Below are positions 6,453 through 8,436 of a DNA stretch of 8,436 bases, one piece after another (within the stretch, counting starts at the first letter, position 1; every line of letters starts with the position of its first letter). The notes under the pieces were generated by a model. That model was not told where the DNA came from. It did not search any database and saw nothing but the letters and a program-made list of their open reading frames with translations. Position numbers and translations under genes: made by a program. The stretch is from positions 1 through 8,436 of the forward strand of contig CAMWTG010000108.1 of NCBI GenBank assembly GCA_947177115.1, in the 5' to 3' direction. The DNA is from an uncultured Clostridia bacterium (lineage in GTDB: Bacteria > Bacillota > Clostridia > Oscillospirales > Oscillospiraceae).

Positions 6453-6489
6453 AAAAAGAACTTTTACCTCGAGCCTGAAATCACTGCTG

Positions 6490-6542
6490 TTCCTAGATTT
6501 CTGCCCGGTAACGATGCTGCATTTTTAGTCAAGGAATAGTAT
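6490..6542 (+). repeat. Dispersed repeat, copy A (inverted partner at 8333-8385)
   Basis: These 53 bases match the reverse complement of 8333-8385 at 46 of 53 positions without gaps. The longest exact block is TTTCTGCCCGGTAACGAT (6498-6515), and the last conserved block ends in AGGAATAGTAT. Homology stops sharply after 6542. The copy lies in the intergenic region between the M56 stop and its terminator and points toward copy B, so the pair flanks the two minus-strand genes. Its nature is unknown: a mobile-element end, a fossil gene fragment or a family of dispersed repeats are all possible. Confidence 0.75.
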
Positions 6543-6567
6543 GATGCCCTGAAGAACAGACGCGGAA

Positions 6568-6609
6568 AAGGGCCGCTGCCAGCATTTGGCAGCGGCCCTT
6601 CCGTTTTTT
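6568..6609. terminator. Intrinsic terminator of the M56 gene, possibly bidirectional
   Basis: A perfect 13-bp GC-rich stem (AAGGGCCGCTGCC, 6568-6580, with GGCAGCGGCCCTT, 6588-6600) and a 7-nt loop are followed by CCG and six T (6604-6609) on the plus strand. Read on the minus strand the same stem is followed by a shorter T-run (complement of AAAA, 6566-6569, partly inside the stem), so it may also stop transcripts of the convergent lipoprotein gene. Confidence 0.88.
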
Positions 6610-6627
6610 GCCGATGCAGTTGAGGAT

Positions 6628-6660
6628 TATTATTTCCAAATAAAAAATGCGGAAATAATA
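6628..6660 (-). other. AT-rich hairpin at the lipoprotein gene 3' end
   Basis: TATTATTTCC (6628-6637) pairs perfectly with GGAAATAATA (6651-6660) around a 13-nt loop. It lies directly after the stop codon of the minus-strand lipoprotein gene. No T-run follows on the minus strand, so it is at best a weak terminator or an mRNA-stabilising stem upstream of the stronger hairpin at 6568-6609. Confidence 0.35.
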
Positions 6661-7632
6661 TCAATTGCTGAACGTGTCCGTAAACAGGTCTGCCATGGAC
6701 TGGGCCTCAGCAGGGTAGACGAACATACCTACCACGTTGGAGACAGAGGTGATCACGCCCTGGTTCCAGGTCTCGCAGGATTCCGGATACCATGCGCCGC
6801 CATTGGCCTGTGTGGTGATCCGGGCCTGGAGGACATCCTGTACGGCGATAAGGTCGTCAAGCGTGGCGTTTTCGGACAGCTTGACCAGTCCCACGGCCAC
6901 ATTGGAGACGCTGATCATGGTTTCCTGGATGTAGATCTCCTCCACGGCGGCAATACTGCTGAGGCCGGGATAATAGTTCTCCAGCAGCTCGCCCTCCATG
7001 ACCATCATGGCCCCCAGAGCATCGTAGTTCTCCTGGAGCGTAGCGAAGAAGTCCGTGAGGGAGGGCAGCTCCGCGCCGCCGGAAACGGGCAGGCTGGGTT
7101 CCGACTCCTCCCATACGCACCGGACAATACAGTCAAAGTCCTGCTGCTCACCGCCAAATGACGCGCGGACCGTGATGGTGGTGGTCCCGGGAGCCACGGC
7201 GGTGACTTCTCCGCCGGCCTCGTCCACCGAAGCCACCGCCGGATCGGCGGAGGTGTAGGTACAGCTGTCGGGCGCGGCGCCCTCGCTGTTCCAGACGGTG
7301 AAGCGGAAGGTCTCGCCGGTATATTTCAGCGTAACGTCCGTGTGACTGACGCGGACAACGGGGGCGGCGTCATCGTTGTCCTGATCCTCGCCGTCCGGTT
7401 CCTCCGGGGCGGGGGCAGCCGGTTCGGCGGGAGCCGGGATCACAGGCTCTGTTCCCTGGGTGGGCTGGTCTCCGTCCTCCGGTTCATCGGGCTGTTGGGG
7501 CTGTGCAGTGGAGGAGCCGGTTTCATCCTCCGGGCCGGTGTTGGTATCGTACTTGTTCCCTATGTTCAGAGAACAGGCCGTCAGGCTCAGCAACATGGCC
7601 AGAGCCAGCAGCAGGGAAAGCTTCTTTTTCAT
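6661..7632 (-). CDS. Lipoprotein with Ig-like (BIG2) and probable DUF4358 domains
   Basis: This 323-residue surface lipoprotein starts with MKKKLSLLLALAMLLSLTAC and should be lipidated at C20 (lipobox LTAC). GGAGGAA (7641-7647), 8 nt upstream on the minus strand, fixes the start. A low-complexity Pro/Glu/Asp/Gln linker covers about 21-91. Residues 92-172 match a bacterial Ig-like group 2 domain: VSHTDVTLKYTGETFRFT, YTSADPAVASVDEAGGEVTA, PGTTTITVRA. Two cysteines (168 and 172) lie at its end. The C-terminal part (about 188-323) has the spacing of DUF4358, with ENYYPGL, a central SNVAVGLVKL strand, VQDVLQARI and VGMFVYP; this call is from memory of the family and less certain. The role is unknown; a wall- or surface-bound sensory or adhesive protein is plausible. 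It converges on the M56 gene. No clear promoter was found, but a 14-bp palindrome lies 34 nt upstream of the start. Confidence 0.88.
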   Translation of the reverse strand: MKKKLSLLLALAMLLSLTACSLNIGNKYDTNTGPEDETGSSTAQPQQPDEPEDGDQPTQGTEPVIPAPAEPAAPAPEEPDGEDQDNDDAAPVVRVSHTDVTLKYTGETFRFTVWNSEGAAPDSCTYTSADPAVASVDEAGGEVTAVAPGTTTITVRASFGGEQQDFDCIVRCVWEESEPSLPVSGGAELPSLTDFFATLQENYDALGAMMVMEGELLENYYPGLSSIAAVEEIYIQETMISVSNVAVGLVKLSENATLDDLIAVQDVLQARITTQANGGAWYPESCETWNQGVITSVSNVVGMFVYPAEAQSMADLFTDTFSN

Positions 7633-7665
7633 CTCTTTGGTTCCTCCGATGATTGTAATGATGAC

Positions 7666-7679
7666 AGGCGTTAACGCCT
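7666..7679. promoter_or_regulatory. Perfect 14-bp palindrome upstream of the lipoprotein gene
   Basis: AGGCGTTAACGCCT is self-complementary over all 14 bases and sits 34-47 nt upstream of the lipoprotein start. A further CGCCTG (7684-7689) can pair alternatively with CAGGCG (7665-7670). A dimeric repressor site or a small 5'-UTR stem are both possible. No regulator is identified. Confidence 0.4.
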
Positions 7680-7842
7680 TTACCGCCTGATTGGACGTTT
7701 GCAGGGGGGATTTTGTTCCGGTGTTTTTTGCGGTTCCTATTATTTCCGGTAAGAAACTGCCTGGAATGCGTGCTGCTTTATGTACCGGATTTTAACCCGT
7801 ACGCAATATAGAAAACTTCGGTAAACAGTGAGACTTTGATGC

Positions 7843-8259
7843 CTAAAACTCGTACTTGGTTCCATGTGAGAGTAATAATCCATCGGTCAATTCTATACAT
7901 AGGATTATGGTATTCTCATCATCAAAATCATTATGTCCGTTTCCGACCCATTCCGCAAAGACCGTTTTCAGTTTTTCAGAAATCCTATAGTTTTCATCTT
8001 TACCAAAGTAACCCAGGTTGATACCCTTTCCATGCGCTGTGAACCAATCGCCGGCTATTGCAACGATAGGATTGCTTTCTATATGTTTTATCTTGTTTGA
8101 TCGTGCATACGTAATGATATAAAATGCTCCATTCTCATAATAGGCATTTACATATCGCACATAAGGCACACCATTTTCTATGGTTGACAGTGCAATAACA
8201 GAGTCTTTTCCAAATCGTTCAATTATTATCTTTTCTGCTTCGGGATTTATTGTTTTCAT
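7843..8259 (-). CDS. Pyridoxamine 5'-phosphate oxidase-family FMN-binding split-barrel protein
   Basis: This 138-residue soluble flavin-binding protein is a typical small member of the split-barrel superfamily. The pattern is characteristic: SVIALSTIENGVPYVRYVNA for the first strands, then YYENGAFYIITYARSNKIKH and IESNPIVAIAGDWFTAHGKG. The start MKTINPEAEK at 8259 is preferred because GAGG (complement of 8267-8270) lies 7 nt upstream; an ATG eight codons earlier (8283) has no ribosome site. Family members include flavin reductases, nitroimidazole-reductase-like proteins and heme- or F420-binding proteins; the real substrate cannot be told, and it is too short for true PdxH. It is clearly AT-richer and uses different codons from the other genes, which suggests recent transfer. 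It lies between the two copies of the 53-bp repeat, with copy B 74 nt upstream of its start. It is upstream of the lipoprotein gene on the same strand, 210 nt away. Confidence 0.85.
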   Translation of the reverse strand: MKTINPEAEKIIIERFGKDSVIALSTIENGVPYVRYVNAYYENGAFYIITYARSNKIKHIESNPIVAIAGDWFTAHGKGINLGYFGKDENYRISEKLKTVFAEWVGNGHNDFDDENTIILCIELTDGLLLSHGTKYEF

Positions 8260-8332
8260 AGAGCTGCCTCGTACAACATTCAATTTGAAAACTTGCGTAC
8301 TTTTTGTATGCCAAGTACTGCCAAAATCTCTG

Positions 8333-8385
8333 ATACTATTCCTCGATTAAAAATGAAATATCGTTACCGGGCAGAAATTCAGGAA
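8333..8385 (-). repeat. Dispersed repeat, copy B (inverted partner of 6490-6542)
   Basis: Read on the minus strand this matches copy A at 46 of 53 bases; the seven differences are clustered in three places. It lies upstream of the split-barrel gene and points inward, toward copy A. Two minus-strand frames are open from the window edge into the repeat: one gives FLPGNDISFLIEE before a TAG, the other FCPVTIFHF before a TAA. Copy A has stops at the same two places. A truncated gene end entering from the right is therefore possible, but I cannot identify one. The direct TTGGCA repeat just downstream (complement of 8309-8324) is not part of the shared block. Confidence 0.75.
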
Positions 8386-8436
8386 TATAGTCGACACACT
8401 CGAAAATCGGTAAAGTTCGGCGATTAAAATGTGGCG

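Noticed and set aside
7733..7752. A third, degenerate copy of the dispersed repeat (GTTCCTA…ATTTC…CGGTAA)
   Set aside because: The match needs gaps in a short AT-rich stretch and does not extend beyond it; chance similarity is as likely.
7780..7800. Imperfect dyad GTACGGG…CCGGTAC after the split-barrel gene as a terminator
   Set aside because: The stem has internal mismatches and no T-run follows on the minus strand.
8336..8434. C-terminal end of a gene or transposase entering from the right on the minus strand (…FLPGNDISFLIEE)
   Set aside because: About 33 open codons with no start or recognised domain. A second frame is also open, and differences between the two repeat copies do not favour coding selection in this frame. 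It is kept only as a note on repeat copy B.

Overview
The window looks like chromosomal DNA of a GC-rich, gut-type Clostridia member; an Oscillospiraceae-like genome (Flavonifractor, Oscillibacter or Lawsonibacter type) is my best guess. The guess rests on strong AGGAGG-type ribosome sites, lipoproteins with short clostridial signal peptides, a BlaI/M56 pair with a long clostridial-style ectodomain, and an AlgI-like MBOAT/SGNH pair. It comes from family knowledge and was not checked by any search.

Layout. Positions 1-102 are an intergenic leader with three hairpins, the last of which lies between a Shine-Dalgarno-like GGGAGG and the first start codon. From 103 to 3533 runs a probable plus-strand transcription unit: an MBOAT O-acyltransferase (103-1701), a membrane-anchored SGNH/DltD-like partner with Cys at the nucleophile position (1714-2802), and an unnamed lipoprotein (2850-3473). 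It ends at a strong intrinsic terminator (3501-3533). The first two genes are the usual pair for esterifying a cell-surface polymer; the polymer cannot be told from this window.

Positions 3629-6609 hold a self-contained regulatory unit: a good promoter overlapped by two candidate BlaI-type operators, a BlaI/MecI-family repressor (3697-4071), and a translationally coupled M56 (BlaR1/MecR1-like) membrane metalloprotease (4068-6428). A terminator follows at 6568-6609. The protease has HELIH and ELACDE, but its roughly 450-residue ectodomain is not a penicillin-binding sensor. It contains a duplicated 50-residue unit and two further modules. No beta-lactamase is present, so signal and target are both unknown.

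The right part is on the minus strand and convergent with the M56 gene: a lipoprotein with a bacterial Ig-like domain plus a probable DUF4358 domain (6661-7632) and, upstream of it, an AT-richer FMN-binding split-barrel protein of the pyridoxamine-phosphate-oxidase family (7843-8259). This segment is flanked by two inward-facing copies of a 53-bp dispersed repeat (6490-6542 and 8333-8385, 46/53 identical). That arrangement suggests a mobilised, inserted or invertible segment. It and the orphan BlaI/M56 receptor system are the most interesting parts of the window.

No gene-free stretch exceeds about 235 bases. The gaps (1-102, 2803-2849, 3474-3696, 6429-6660, 7633-7842, 8260-8436) hold the hairpins, promoter, operators, terminators and repeats listed. 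I recognised no RNA gene, CRISPR array or complete insertion sequence.
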